This document shows positions 27,490 to 36,664 of a stretch of 64,000 bases of DNA, in pieces (position 1 is the stretch's first letter; every line of letters starts with the position of its first letter). The DNA comes from Bacillus sp. AFS073361. Its GTDB lineage: Bacteria > Bacillota > Bacilli > Bacillales > Cytobacillaceae. The stretch is taken from NCBI RefSeq assembly GCF_002567005.1, contig NZ_NUZU01000031.1:66523-130522 (forward strand). The letters run 5' to 3'. Under the pieces are notes generated by a model. The model had not been told where the DNA came from and did not search any database. It was given only the letters and a program-made list of their open reading frames with translations. A program made the position numbers and the translations under genes.

Positions 27490-28104
27490 ATGGCAAGAAA
27501 AAAAGACAAGTTTGCCGTATATTTGGGAAATATTGCGACGAATTTAAAAGAAAGTGCAAACTATTTCGCTGATTATAAACTGAAAAATGTGAGTGACCTG
27601 AAGATTTTTTCCGAAAAAATGAAGGATTATGAAAACAACGGGGATTCTTTAGTCCATGAGGTGATCAAAGATTTACATAATGCTTTTATCACCGTTATCG
27701 AACGTGAGGATATTTTAACACTGACAATGAGCATGGATGATGTTTTAGATGGCTTAGAACATACTGCTGCCTTGTTTGAAATGTATTCAATTATTAATGC
27801 TGATGATTATATGCTTCGGTTTGTTGAAGCCATCCAAAGCTGTACGGTTGAAATTGAAACAGCTGTTGAAATGTTGGCATCAAAGAAATTACAAAACATG
27901 AGGGAGCATGCCATTACCATAAAAGATTTGGAATCGAAATGCGATGCTATATTACGAGAATCCATTACACATTTGTTTGCAAATGAAAAAGATCCGATTC
28001 GTATTATTCAATATAAAGAAATCTATGAAGAACTTGAAAACATTGCAGACTTCTGTCAAGTCGTCGCCAATACATTGGAAAGTATTATCATGAAAAATGC
28101 ATAA
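27490..28104 (+). CDS. DUF47/PhoU-like phosphate transport accessory protein (YkaA type)
   Basis: This 204-residue cytoplasmic protein is all-helical with a PhoU-like three-helix-bundle repeat. Acidic metal-site positions are seen in KMKDYENNGDSLVHEV and IKDLESKCDAI. Its gene lies 54 bases before the Pit transporter gene, the standard arrangement, where it is thought to modulate Pit. GTGGAGG precedes the start. Confidence 0.9.
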   Translation: MARKKDKFAVYLGNIATNLKESANYFADYKLKNVSDLKIFSEKMKDYENNGDSLVHEVIKDLHNAFITVIEREDILTLTMSMDDVLDGLEHTAALFEMYSIINADDYMLRFVEAIQSCTVEIETAVEMLASKKLQNMREHAITIKDLESKCDAILRESITHLFANEKDPIRIIQYKEIYEELENIADFCQVVANTLESIIMKNA

Positions 28105-28158
28105 TCACCTTCCTGATAAAACTTAGTAAATTCAAGTCAGTCCATTTTGGAGGAATAA

Positions 28159-29145
28159 ATGACGATTATCGTTATCATCCTTATACTTGCGTTAATCTTC
28201 GAATTCATTAATGGTTTCCATGATACCGCTAACGCAATTGCGATGTCAGTTTCTACAAAGGCCCTATCACCAAGATTTGCTGTTTTTTATGCAGGCGCCT
28301 TAAACTTTGTCGGTGCTTTAACTTCACAAGCGGTTGCGAAATCAATAGGCGGAAAGATTGCCGATCCTTTTCAAATTGATAATGGATTGTTAATCGTCAT
28401 TGCTGCACTGATTGCCGCGATTTTTTGGAACCTTTTAACCTGGTACTATGGGATTCCTTCTTCATCTTCCCATACGTTAATCGGTTCAGTGGCAGGAGCA
28501 GTTATATTTGGATCCGGTTTTGATGCAATAAACTGGGAAGGATTCACCGATATTATTAAAGCCCTAATCATTTCGCCCTTTTTAGCATTTGGTGTTGGAT
28601 TTATCATCATGAAAATATTAGCGATTATCTTTAAGAATGCCAATCCATATCGGGCAACGAGAGGTTTTCGGGGATTCCAAATCATCGCCTCTGGGCTAGC
28701 GGCATTTTCTCACGGAGGAAACGATGGCCAAAAAACGATGGGGATCATTGTCTTCGCTTTGGTGGCAGGCGGATTCCAATCGACATTGGATGTCCCGTTT
28801 TGGGTACAAGTCCTCTGTGCTGGTACTATCGGTCTTGGTACCATGATTGGTGGAATGCGGATTATTAAAACCGTTGCTAAAAAAATCTTCAAAGTAAAAC
28901 CAATCAATGGATTTGCCGCAGATTTAACCTCATTTGCCGTTTTACAAGGGGCAACCATGTTTGGACTCCCCGTATCAACGACACATGTGTCTTCATCTGC
29001 GATATTAGGCGTGGGATCGTCCAAGCGGTTTAAGGGTGTGAACTGGGGAGTCGCGATACGAATTGTTACAACGTGGGTGATTACATTGCCTATATCAGCA
29101 TTGATAGCCGGGTTGGTAATGATGGTATTAAAACTTTTCATATAA
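28159..29145 (+). CDS. pit: Low-affinity inorganic phosphate transporter (Pit family)
   Basis: This membrane carrier for metal-phosphate, driven by protons, has the two inverted PHO4 signature repeats. The first is FEFINGFHDTANAIA near residue 13 and the second is AFSHGGNDGQKTMGI in the middle. The paired SSSHTLIGS and VSTTHVSSSAILGVG segments are also present. The 328-residue length fits the short Gram-positive Pit proteins. It is cotranscribed with the PhoU-like gene and ends at a terminator. Confidence 0.94.
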   Translation: MTIIVIILILALIFEFINGFHDTANAIAMSVSTKALSPRFAVFYAGALNFVGALTSQAVAKSIGGKIADPFQIDNGLLIVIAALIAAIFWNLLTWYYGIPSSSSHTLIGSVAGAVIFGSGFDAINWEGFTDIIKALIISPFLAFGVGFIIMKILAIIFKNANPYRATRGFRGFQIIASGLAAFSHGGNDGQKTMGIIVFALVAGGFQSTLDVPFWVQVLCAGTIGLGTMIGGMRIIKTVAKKIFKVKPINGFAADLTSFAVLQGATMFGLPVSTTHVSSSAILGVGSSKRFKGVNWGVAIRIVTTWVITLPISALIAGLVMMVLKLFI

Positions 29146-29170
29146 GAATATATCAATTATTGTAAACATA

Positions 29171-29223
29171 AAAAGAGAGGCCAAAAACAATTGAAAATCA
29201 GTTGTTTTTGACTCTCTTTTTTA
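29171..29223. terminator. Bidirectional terminator between pit and DUF4317 gene
   Basis: Nested arms AAAGAGAG / CTCTCTTT and CCAAAAACAA / TTGTTTTTG with an inner loop, flanked by A and T runs, between two converging genes. Confidence 0.85.
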
Positions 29224-29250
29224 AAGTTTAAGGAGCCTGTCCCTATAAAG

Positions 29251-30411
29251 CTACAATGTTTCTGTTTCTAGTCGAAATCCTTCCACGATGACATCTTCAT
29301 CGATTTCCAACAATAAGCATCGTTTTCCTTGATACATAATATATTTTATGTTTTTAAGGTCTTTTGGGTCGATAGATAAATTTGCCACATTTGTATCGAT
29401 CTTTATCTTTTTAGGAATTAAATTGCTCGCTTTGAACTCATGGGTTTCGTCTGCCAGCACATCTTTAAAGGCATGTTCCACTTGGGCAGTATCTACGTTT
29501 TCGACCCCGCTTACTTCTAAGATGCGTCCAATGTCTTTATAATCCAACATAGGGGCTGCACTTTCTTCGTTTTCTTCATTCTCTTGGATCACTTTATCAA
29601 TTTCCTCATAAACATTGGAAATGACTTTGGAATCCACTTGATCCCCAATTACTTTTTTTAAAATTAGTTCAAAACCATCTTTATCTTCGTCTGCCGTGAT
29701 GATTTCCTCACAATTAAGGACCTGTTCAATAAACGTAAAATCCGGTTCATTGGCTTTCCCCGCACAATAAAGAATATGGTTTACGTCTGAAGAATTGTCA
29801 TTAAATGCAGGGAAAAGAAAGCCAGACATTGGAGATTGCAAATTAATGATTGGATCAAAGACCGTATTCGATTTAAATTCTTTCTCGACATAATCAAATA
29901 GCAAGGCCTTTTTCGGCTGATCCGTTCTATTAAGACTGCAAAGAATAAAATGGTTGGAATAGACTTCGTCATCCCCGCCTTCTTCTGATTCTGAATCCCG
30001 CTTCCTCGTCGGTTTACGATATTCTCCGCGGATAAACGTCACGACCGTATCAAATTCATACACCGTATGAGCAAACATTTTTCCAACCATAGCGAACATG
30101 TATTCCAGCCAATCTTCGGTTGTGTCAGCCTGTAACCCATCATAGAGAATCGACTGAGTGCTGTCTTCAGCATCACGCTGGAATTTTAGCTCGAACAGTT
30201 TGGAATCAAGTTGACCGGTCAAAACCTTTTTAAAATTTCCTAAAAACAATTCTTGTGTTTCCAGTTCTAACATTTGAAACGGTTGACAAACGTGATGATA
30301 AATCTCACCTGATTCTTTCTGAACATAGACATTGTAGATTTCATGAATGGCCAAGAGATCATTATTTAATTTAAATTGCTTGCGAATAGCAGCGACGTCG
30401 TTTTTATTCAT
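29251..30411 (-). CDS. DUF4317 family protein
   Basis: This 386-residue soluble, acidic protein begins MNKNDVAAIRKQFKLNND and contains IYNVYVQKESGEIYH and the mid-region GEYRKPTRKR. These are the pattern of DUF4317, a Firmicutes family of unknown function. A Glu-rich linker (IQENEENEESA) divides a C-terminal domain of about 100 residues. No catalytic motif is visible. It is transcribed alone. Confidence 0.8.
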   Translation of the reverse strand: MNKNDVAAIRKQFKLNNDLLAIHEIYNVYVQKESGEIYHHVCQPFQMLELETQELFLGNFKKVLTGQLDSKLFELKFQRDAEDSTQSILYDGLQADTTEDWLEYMFAMVGKMFAHTVYEFDTVVTFIRGEYRKPTRKRDSESEEGGDDEVYSNHFILCSLNRTDQPKKALLFDYVEKEFKSNTVFDPIINLQSPMSGFLFPAFNDNSSDVNHILYCAGKANEPDFTFIEQVLNCEEIITADEDKDGFELILKKVIGDQVDSKVISNVYEEIDKVIQENEENEESAAPMLDYKDIGRILEVSGVENVDTAQVEHAFKDVLADETHEFKASNLIPKKIKIDTNVANLSIDPKDLKNIKYIMYQGKRCLLLEIDEDVIVEGFRLETETL

Positions 30412-30572
30412 CTATCTCAACTCCCATCCCTGATTATACTGTGCAGACACAAAAATAGAAATACATACAACTTCATGGGTTAACGATTTTGGAAAATTAA
30501 TGAATGAAATCACCAATAGACTTGAATATCTTTAATTTAAGAAACATTAGCGTTTAAAAATCAAGAAAAGAA

Positions 30573-30604
30573 AACGCACATTTTGGACCAGCCAAATGTG
30601 CGTT
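30573..30604 (-). terminator. Terminator of nucleosidase gene
   Basis: Arms AACGCACATTT / AAATGTGCGTT, followed on the minus strand by a TTTTCTTTTC run, 18 bases past the stop. Confidence 0.85.
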
Positions 30605-30621
30605 CTTAATTTAAAACCGTA

Positions 30622-31500
30622 TTATTTTTTTTGCACTGTTGCAATATACTTTTTAACCACTTCGTAAACATAGTCTTGATTAGCCTCAGCTGTATTGGGG
30701 TTGTATGCTCCGCCATTTGTTTTATTATTAGAAAGAATGCGAATACCCAAGAATGCGACATCATACGCATCAGCAATTTGTGCTGCAGCCGCACCCTCCA
30801 TTTCCTCTACAGATGTACCATAATTTGTATGGAACCATTTAATCCGATCGACTTCATTGTTCCAGACATCTGCTGAACCGATGGTCCCTTCAACCACTTT
30901 ACCTTTGGTGTATTTATCTTTTACGGCATTTGCTGCTGCAAGAAGCTTCTCGTCGCCATAGTAGTAACGAACTTTTTCTGCATTCGGATCTGACCCGCTT
31001 CCTTCAGAAGCCATCAAGTCCATAGGCTTCCAAATCGATGGATCCATACCTTCATTTTCTGCCATATTTCCTGTTTTTAACGAACCAATATTTGTTGTTC
31101 TCTTTCCTAAAACGATATCAAATACGTTCAAACTTGGGTCATGCCCACCTGAAGTCCCTTGATTAATAATCGCGATCGGATTGTATTTTTCAATGGCTAA
31201 TGCTGTTGCAGCCGCTGTATTTTCCATTCCTTTACCTGTTTTAGCAACGATGACTGGATAATTGTTCACCTTTCCTTTGTAAAAGACAAACGTTCCTGAC
31301 TTTTCCACTTTCACTTTTTCTAATTTTTGTGCAAACTTTTCGGCTTCAATAGGCATCGGGCCTTGAATGAGGATTGGTCTTGCTGCCCCTTCTACTTTTT
31401 CTTCTACTAGTAAAGTAGAATTACGGAATGCAAAGAGCGATAAGAATAGTACAGCAATAACAGCTAATGGAACGAACTTCTTTAAGCTTTTGTTTTTCAT
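30622..31500 (-). CDS. Exported purine nucleosidase/phosphorylase-like protein (MTAN superfamily)
   Basis: The protein belongs to the PNP_UDP_1 (MTA/SAH nucleosidase, nucleoside phosphorylase) superfamily. Visible core motifs are IINQGTSGGHDPSLNVFDIV (ribose/anion loop, near residue 112) and VEEMEGAAAAQ (E233, M234, E235; ribose-binding). Unusually it begins with a basic n-region and a hydrophobic segment (about residues 8-25), so it is exported or membrane-tethered. The residue equivalent to catalytic Asp197 of E. coli MTAN is Asn258 (RILSN), as in 6-oxopurine-specific phosphorylases. The start at 31500 has GGGAGAGG upstream. A guanine riboswitch with its terminator sits directly upstream, so guanine or hypoxanthine should repress it. 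I infer extracellular guanosine/inosine salvage. Confidence 0.87.
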   Translation of the reverse strand: MKNKSLKKFVPLAVIAVLFLSLFAFRNSTLLVEEKVEGAARPILIQGPMPIEAEKFAQKLEKVKVEKSGTFVFYKGKVNNYPVIVAKTGKGMENTAAATALAIEKYNPIAIINQGTSGGHDPSLNVFDIVLGKRTTNIGSLKTGNMAENEGMDPSIWKPMDLMASEGSGSDPNAEKVRYYYGDEKLLAAANAVKDKYTKGKVVEGTIGSADVWNNEVDRIKWFHTNYGTSVEEMEGAAAAQIADAYDVAFLGIRILSNNKTNGGAYNPNTAEANQDYVYEVVKKYIATVQKK

Positions 31501-31550
31501 AAAAACCTCTCCCATTTCTTTTGATGTTTGATCTACTCGGGTAGCCTTGT

Positions 31551-31599
31551 CCAAAGAAAAAGGTCTAGAAATGTAGATTGATATCTACCTTCTAGACCT
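31551..31599 (-). terminator. Riboswitch-controlled terminator before the nucleosidase gene
   Basis: On the minus strand arms AGGTCTAGAA / TTCTAGACCT with inner TAGAT / ATCTA are followed by TTTTTCTTT. The 5' arm is also complementary to the 3' end of the upstream aptamer, giving an antiterminator alternative. Confidence 0.88.
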
Positions 31600-31701
31600 A
31601 CGAAAGTCAAAGTATTGATAATCTAGCAACAAAAATAAATCTTTGCTAAATTAATAAATGGCCAAGGCACAAAAAACGTCTAATCGAAGCCGAATACTTT
31701 A

Positions 31702-31772
31702 ACTCGTAGTCTAGTTCTTTCATTGGGAACCAGGTAGAGACACTCAGACCATATTTCCGAGTCTATACGAGT
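31702..31772 (-). ncRNA. Guanine (purine-class) riboswitch aptamer
   Basis: The 71-base minus-strand element folds as a purine riboswitch. P1 is ACTCGTA / TACGAGT. P2 is CTCGGA / TCTGAG with the 7-base loop AATATGG. The core is GTCTCTACC. P3 is TGGTTC / GAACTA with a CC-containing loop that can kiss the GG of loop 2. The base that reads the ligand lies in GACTACG and is C, so guanine/hypoxanthine rather than adenine is predicted. One core U (position 48 of xpt) is C here. The strand CTAGACTACGA can pair instead with TCGTAGGTCTAG in the terminator's 5' arm, so ligand binding should cause termination. Confidence 0.92.
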
Positions 31773-31798
31773 AAGGATATGTCAGTTATTACTTTTTT

Positions 31799-31827
31799 AA
31801 TATAACAAACTTATTATGGATCGACAA
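31799..31827 (-). promoter_or_regulatory. SigA-type promoter of the riboswitch transcript
   Basis: On the minus strand TTGTCG and TATATT are separated by exactly 17 bases. The start of transcription would fall about 20 bases before the aptamer. Confidence 0.7.
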
Positions 31828-31887
31828 CAAAAAGGTGAATATTTTCAACAAAAAATATGTTAATGTTCGTGTTTTCTGGATTATTAA

Positions 31888-31921
31888 CAAAAAAAAGAGG
31901 CTAATCATATAAATGATCAGC
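31888..31921 (-). terminator. Terminator of LysM amidase gene
   Basis: Arms GCTnATCAT / ATGATnAGC followed on the minus strand by CTCTTTTTTTT. Confidence 0.75.
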
Positions 31922-31990
31922 GAAAAATCACAAGTCGTGTTCACGAAGACAAAATCCTATATACCAATTTTGCCCTCATGAATACTCTCT

Positions 31991-32983
31991 CTAATGAATT
32001 GAGGCTAATATTTCTTGCATCTTCCGTGAAACGAGCGGATAAAAGTTATGAATAGCACTGGCAGTGGAATTCCCGCCGAAAAATCCAGTTCCCGGGCACG
32101 TTTTTACATTATAATTTGGACCCCTGTCCAGCACTCGTTCCTTCGTTCGTAGATCCCACCAATGATGATAAGTAATACTGTCAATGGACGGCGTCAGACC
32201 GAATTTAATCGACAGGGCCGCTGAAATATACACAATCGTTTCCTTCTGTGCCTCTGTCATTACATCATGACCTTTATCGAAGTTGCCAACATTTTCAATT
32301 GCGATTCCTATGGCATTCGCCCTTGGCCCTATGGTACCTTCGGGGGCTATATTAAAGGGTCTAGAAACGGCTATTTTTCCATCCGGAAAGGTGGTAATAT
32401 TTTGAGCAATATTACTCCAGCCCATTTTTCGCTTGTGGAAATTTTCCATTCCCATCAACATCTGAAAATGATTGGACCCATTAAATTGCTTGTAAGACGG
32501 CTGCCAGGTGTGATGCTGTTGGATGAGCGTCACTTTCCTCTTAATCTGTGCATGAAATAACCAATCCCTAAATTCCTCCCGTGTCATCAAAATATGCTGC
32601 CCTTGCATCGTCATTTTTTTAGGAGGGATCTTTAATATTTGCCCAATAAACAGTCGTTCAGTAGAAAGTCGATTTTTGGCTTTAATAAGATGGACAGAAG
32701 AATGGAATGCCGACGCTATTCCTCTCAGTGTATCCCCAGCCACCACTTCATACGTGATTGGAACCCACAATTTTTGGCCAACCAATACTGAATTCGACTG
32801 CAATCCATTGGCCCCTTTTAGGTCATTGACGGAGGTTCCAAATTGAACAGCGATTCGCGGCAACGAATCGCCTTGCTTTACAACATATATATTTCTTGGC
32901 TTATACTCAGTGGCATGGGCAGGAATACTAGTAAATCGGATGATAAACAACAAACTGCATACAATCACCAAATGTTTTCTCAT
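31991..32983 (-). CDS. Secreted LysM N-acetylmuramoyl-L-alanine amidase (Amidase_2)
   Basis: This cell-wall hydrolase cleaves the muramoyl-L-alanine bond. A Sec signal peptide ends about residue 25 (IPAHATEY). Two LysM repeats follow: YVVKQGDSLPRIAVQFG and YEVVAGDTLRGIASAFH. The C-terminal Amidase_2/PGRP domain carries predicted zinc ligands in IQQHHTWQ, TYHHWWD and KTCPGTGFF. The length of 330 is typical. It lies 87 bases downstream of the hydrolase gene of the sco operon but is probably a separate unit. Confidence 0.9.
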   Translation of the reverse strand: MRKHLVIVCSLLFIIRFTSIPAHATEYKPRNIYVVKQGDSLPRIAVQFGTSVNDLKGANGLQSNSVLVGQKLWVPITYEVVAGDTLRGIASAFHSSVHLIKAKNRLSTERLFIGQILKIPPKKMTMQGQHILMTREEFRDWLFHAQIKRKVTLIQQHHTWQPSYKQFNGSNHFQMLMGMENFHKRKMGWSNIAQNITTFPDGKIAVSRPFNIAPEGTIGPRANAIGIAIENVGNFDKGHDVMTEAQKETIVYISAALSIKFGLTPSIDSITYHHWWDLRTKERVLDRGPNYNVKTCPGTGFFGGNSTASAIHNFYPLVSRKMQEILASIH

Positions 32984-33070
32984 GTTTGATATCCCTTCAC
33001 TCTATTTCTGCATTCATAGTTTGCAGAATAGCGTGGAGATTATTCTTCGCTGATTGGAAAGTAGTTCTTT

Positions 33071-34603
33071 TTACTTCGGATTCACTTCTTTACCAGTCTT
33101 AATATCTAATACTTTTGTAGGATCTTGTGGGGATGGAATGACTTTACTTTTAGGTGCCTTTTTATGATGTTCCACCCAGTCCACGAGTAAGTCAAAAGCT
33201 TGGTGGGCATACGGAAGCAATGGCTGGAGCTCTTTATTCGGATCCGTTGGATTGTTCCAGACCAAGCTGTCGACATGGTTTCCTTTTTCAACGGTATAGA
33301 GTCTGTGTAATTTGCCCTTTCCGACTTTGTTTACTAGCTTGTCGTAAGCATCCGCATGGATGGACGGAAAAATTAATGAGTCCCATGAACCAGTTATACT
33401 AATCAACGGCACATCAATATCGCCCGTATTTTCAATTGCTTTTACATTTTGTTTGACTGCGCTTGGGCGTAACATATAATTGTAATCTTTAAAAATGTTA
33501 TCGTAAGTTCGATCACGAGTACCATCCAGCTTATAATTCAAATAGTTTCTCCAGTCAATTTGGTTAGGTGCGGTTGGGTCAAGTTCATCCCGATAAATAT
33601 TTAAGGTGAGGAACCAGTAGACTTGATCATGATAACTCCACAGTTTTTCAGAGCCTCTAGGTAAACCAGCTTTATACATTTCTTTCATTGCCGTTTGCTT
33701 TTCTTTACCCGTACCGTAAAGGGCTTTCTCCGCATGATTAACGACTGGGGTTAACGAACTAATTAAATTCGGATCCTTCGCACGCCATAACACGCCTTCC
33801 CAATCCACTCCGCCATCATATAGTGCAGGTTCCCCGGTCTTATCTGGACCGTCGTGTTCCAATGCATAACGGACGACATAACCGCCATTTGAAATTCCCA
33901 TCGCATAGGTAGGCACTTTGTGTTTTTTTGTTATCAATTTGCTGGCTGGATTTTTCCGATCTTTCTCTTTAATCAGTTGATCCCGATAATTTTCAATTAA
34001 GTATTTTTGCGCTGCAATGGTCAATTGGCGAAAGCGCTGATTCCATTCCAAGATGCTGTCATCCTCTGCAGCTAAGGCGTTCTTGGCTTTGGCGAATGGA
34101 TCGTTAGTGTCCATTTCCCCTTGTGTCCCTTTATCTGTTGCCGCAAACGCATAACCTTTTGCTAAAACATAATCACTAAACAGTAAATCAGTCGCCGTTT
34201 CATTTCGAGTTGCAGGGATTCCCCCTACAACTAATTTCCCATTCCAGTTGTCTGGTACACGAATGACAAATTTGGCATCGTCAAACATACCGTTGACTTG
34301 AACGCCGCTTACTGACGCAGGGTTGTACATGCGATGCCAACCTGTTCCCTCTTCCTTATTCCCCCAATTATAAGGAGCGAGCCCTATATTCCCAAAGACA
34401 GTGGCAGCAGCATATTGAGACGGATTTCTTGTTGTTAACCAGTTTCCGTTTGTCCCATCATATTTGCTCACCGTAACTTCTTGTGCCCCCGGTACCACAG
34501 GAGAATTCGATGCGGAAACATTTTTTTGCAAATATGTTTGAGGAACAAGCGGAAACATTAAAGCAGAGGCAGCAGCTATCGCTAAGAGTTTACGTTTCAC
34601 CAA
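33071..34603 (-). CDS. Secreted alpha/beta hydrolase, possible 3-hydroxybutyrate oligomer hydrolase
   Basis: A signal peptide (KRK, then a hydrophobic run to about residue 24) exports this 510-residue protein. An alpha/beta-hydrolase fold is indicated by the nucleophile elbow MGISNGGY, an Asp in [11 protein letters not shown] and a late His in [11 protein letters not shown]. The segment VGGIPATR.E...D...[20 protein letters not shown] recalls the 3-hydroxybutyrate oligomer hydrolase and tannase-like group. It lies 35 bases after scoB in the same operon, so hydrolysis of external PHB oligomers feeding SCOT is a sensible inference. An esterase for another acyl ester remains possible. Confidence 0.72.
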   Translation of the reverse strand: MVKRKLLAIAAASALMFPLVPQTYLQKNVSASNSPVVPGAQEVTVSKYDGTNGNWLTTRNPSQYAAATVFGNIGLAPYNWGNKEEGTGWHRMYNPASVSGVQVNGMFDDAKFVIRVPDNWNGKLVVGGIPATRNETATDLLFSDYVLAKGYAFAATDKGTQGEMDTNDPFAKAKNALAAEDDSILEWNQRFRQLTIAAQKYLIENYRDQLIKEKDRKNPASKLITKKHKVPTYAMGISNGGYVVRYALEHDGPDKTGEPALYDGGVDWEGVLWRAKDPNLISSLTPVVNHAEKALYGTGKEKQTAMKEMYKAGLPRGSEKLWSYHDQVYWFLTLNIYRDELDPTAPNQIDWRNYLNYKLDGTRDRTYDNIFKDYNYMLRPSAVKQNVKAIENTGDIDVPLISITGSWDSLIFPSIHADAYDKLVNKVGKGKLHRLYTVEKGNHVDSLVWNNPTDPNKELQPLLPYAHQAFDLLVDWVEHHKKAPKSKVIPSPQDPTKVLDIKTGKEVNPK

Positions 34604-34638
34604 AAAATCCCCTCCGATTCTTAATTCTGATTTTTGAT

Positions 34639-35298
34639 TTACACAGATACAGAGTTAACGAGCAATTCCGGACAAATTGTAAATGAAGCTTCTGTTTTTC
34701 CCTTAACTTCCTCAAGGCTAACTCCTTCTTGAGTTTCCACTAAGACCATTCCTTCAGGCGTAAAATCAAAGACAGCTAACTCAGTGATTAAGCGATGGAC
34801 AACCCCTTTCCCTGTTAAAGGCAGGGTGCATTCTTCCTTAATTTTAGACTCGCCATATTTATTGACATGTTCCATAATCACAACAATGCGCTTTGCCCCA
34901 TTGACAAGGTCCATCGCTCCGCCCATACCCTTTACCATTTTCCCTGGAATCATCCAGTTGGCAAGATCACCGTTTTCTGAAACCTCCATACCGCCAAGAA
35001 TGGCTAAATCAATATGGCCGCCGCGGATCATAGCAAAGGACTCGGCACTATCAAAATAAGAGGCGCCATTCACTGCTGTCACTGTTTCTTTCCCAGCGTT
35101 GATTAAATCAGGATCCACTTGTTCCTCATCCGGATAGGGCCCGATCCCCAAAAGACCATTTTCCGATTGAAGCAAAACGCTGTATTCAGCAGGTATTTCA
35201 TTTGCTAAAAGCGTCGGTATTCCAATACCCAAATTGACATTCATCCCATCTTTTATTTCCTGCACTGCCCGCTTGATAATCCTTTGACGTACATCCAT
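34639..35298 (-). CDS. scoB: Succinyl-CoA:3-ketoacid CoA-transferase subunit B
   Basis: ScoB is the beta subunit of the enzyme that transfers CoA from succinyl-CoA to acetoacetate. The 219-residue protein has the family's [13 protein letters not shown] and the catalytic glutamate motif [12 protein letters not shown] (Glu near residue 46). [13 protein letters not shown] follows, typical of subunit B. AGGAGGAG precedes the start. It follows scoA by 15 bases and precedes the secreted hydrolase. Confidence 0.94.
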   Translation of the reverse strand: MDVRQRIIKRAVQEIKDGMNVNLGIGIPTLLANEIPAEYSVLLQSENGLLGIGPYPDEEQVDPDLINAGKETVTAVNGASYFDSAESFAMIRGGHIDLAILGGMEVSENGDLANWMIPGKMVKGMGGAMDLVNGAKRIVVIMEHVNKYGESKIKEECTLPLTGKGVVHRLITELAVFDFTPEGMVLVETQEGVSLEEVKGKTEASFTICPELLVNSVSV

Positions 35299-35313
35299 TG
35301 AAAATTCTCCTCC

Positions 35314-36015
35314 TTATGCTTGAATAACCGTCCGTCTCTCAATTCTCTTTTCATAACCTTCCCCTGCTAAAAGTCGCTGAACATACACGCTTGGTGTATG
35401 AATGTGGTCGGGATTTAACTCACCTGCACCGACAATTTCTTCTACTTCTGCAATCGTGATTTTTCCAGCCATTGCTGCCAACGGATTAAAATTTCTAGCT
35501 GTTTTGTGGTAAACTAAATTCCCTAGCGAATCCGCTCTCCACGCCTTTACTAAGGAAAAGTCGCCAACAATTGCTTTTTCAAGGATATAGGTTTTTCCGT
35601 CAAAATTTTTGTGTTCCTTTCCTTCGGCGATCGGAGTTCCAACCCCTGTCGCAGTATAAAATCCAGGAATACCAGCTCCTCCTGCACGGATTCGTTCTGC
35701 CAGGGTACCTTGTGGCACGAGTTCCACTTCTAATTCGCCGCTTAAAAATTGGCGTTCAAAAATCTTGTTCTCACCCACGTAGGAAGAAATCATTTTTTTA
35801 ATTTGTTTATTCGCAAGCAAAAGTCCGAGTCCCCAATCGTCGACACCACAATTATTACTGACAATCGTTAAGTCTTTAACTCCTTTATCTCTTAAAGCCA
35901 GAATCGCCTTTTCAGGGATCCCGCATAGACCGAATCCTCCGACAATAATCGTGGCTCCGTCATGGATATCCTCGATGGCTTGATCAAACGAATCCATTAT
36001 TTTCCCATTCTTCAT
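35314..36015 (-). CDS. scoA: Succinyl-CoA:3-ketoacid CoA-transferase subunit A
   Basis: This is the alpha subunit of the acetoacetate-activating CoA-transferase. The signature [16 protein letters not shown] (near residue 20), the [16 protein letters not shown] segment and the C-terminal VYVQRLL are present. The length of 233 is standard. AAGGAG lies before the ATG. It is the first gene of scoA-scoB-hydrolase. A CcpA-type site lies about 95 bases upstream, so glucose repression is likely. Confidence 0.94.
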   Translation of the reverse strand: MKNGKIMDSFDQAIEDIHDGATIIVGGFGLCGIPEKAILALRDKGVKDLTIVSNNCGVDDWGLGLLLANKQIKKMISSYVGENKIFERQFLSGELEVELVPQGTLAERIRAGGAGIPGFYTATGVGTPIAEGKEHKNFDGKTYILEKAIVGDFSLVKAWRADSLGNLVYHKTARNFNPLAAMAGKITIAEVEEIVGAGELNPDHIHTPSVYVQRLLAGEGYEKRIERRTVIQA

Positions 36016-36107
36016 GCTCGTTTCTCCTTTTTTATAGAATCATGCCTGCTGAACATTCCAATAAGGCATTCCTTTATCGACATATATGATTGGAACAACC
36101 AATTCAC

Positions 36108-36121
36108 AGAAAACGTTTACA
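36108..36121 (-). promoter_or_regulatory. Candidate CcpA cre site upstream of scoA
   Basis: Minus-strand TGTAAACGTTTTCT matches the cre consensus TGWAANCGNTNWCA at 13 of 14 positions. It lies about 93 bases before the scoA start, suitable for carbon catabolite control of ketone-body use. Confidence 0.65.
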
Positions 36122-36366
36122 ATTTTCTAACCTCCTATTCTATAAAATCGATGATACTCATTTAAGAAGCAAGTTTTATGCCAAATCTATTTTATTATTC
36201 AGAATGAAGGAATAAGGGAAGAAGTCCTTAAGTACTTTCACATTCTTGGTTAAATAAAATAAATATTTTCCGCTTTTTCGGAATTATATCTATGTCCCTT
36301 TTCCGAGAAACAGGAATTTTCCGTTCTTCCGGAAAAGAGTACCACTAAACCATTTTCGAAGATACC
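36122..36366. other. Intergenic stretch upstream of the sco promoter
   Basis: AT-rich, with degenerate TTTTCCG / CGGAAAA repeats between about 36260 and 36345 that recall the short repeats at 25658-25840. No ORF is supported. Confidence 0.4.
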
Positions 36367-36412
36367 AAAAAAGGGTTAGTCCCTCAAAGGAATGAGAGAC
36401 TAACCCTTTTTT
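36367..36412. terminator. Strong bidirectional terminator
   Basis: Perfect 15-bp arms AAAAAAGGGTTAGTC / GACTAACCCTTTTTT with further pairing inside (CTC/GAG). It lies between the scoA promoter region and the small gene at 36464. Confidence 0.85.
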
Positions 36413-36436
36413 AGCGTAATTGTGATATCCTTACAT

Positions 36437-36461
36437 GAAAAAACCTCCTCAAACGAGAAGG
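36437..36461 (-). terminator. Terminator directly after the 66-aa gene
   Basis: Arms CCTTCTC / GAGGAGG with a 4-base loop on the minus strand, followed by six T. Confidence 0.7.
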
Positions 36462-36463
36462 TC

Positions 36464-36664
36464 TTACTCTTTCTCCCTAATAAACCAACCCTCAGGTTTT
36501 TTTTCTATCGTAAACAGATCTTCATCGAATTTTTTGCGAAGTGCTTTATACTCCTCATTTTCAAATTTAATCTCTGAAACTCTGATTTGTTTGAGTGTAA
36601 TTTCGGGCTTTTTAACTTCAAATATTAAATCTTTAAAAATAAAAAAGGTTTTTTGTCGTTTCAT
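36464..36664 (-). CDS. Small charged protein of unknown function (66 aa)
   Basis: The ATG at 36664 is preceded by GGGAGG. The protein is very rich in Lys and Glu and has no hydrophobic segment. Its central part reads FEVKKPEITLKQIRVSEIKF and it ends with a KKPEGWFIREKE tail. The beta-strand-like periodicity suggests a small soluble fold. I recognise no family. Two hairpins follow it. Confidence 0.6.
   Translation of the reverse strand: MKRQKTFFIFKDLIFEVKKPEITLKQIRVSEIKFENEEYKALRKKFDEDLFTIEKKPEGWFIREKE

Noticed and set aside
36015-36115. Upstream 31-codon frame (GTG start) ending in ATGA overlap with scoA
   Set aside because: The nearest AGGAGGT is about 22 bases from the GTG, too far, and no other start fits. 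The overlap is probably chance.
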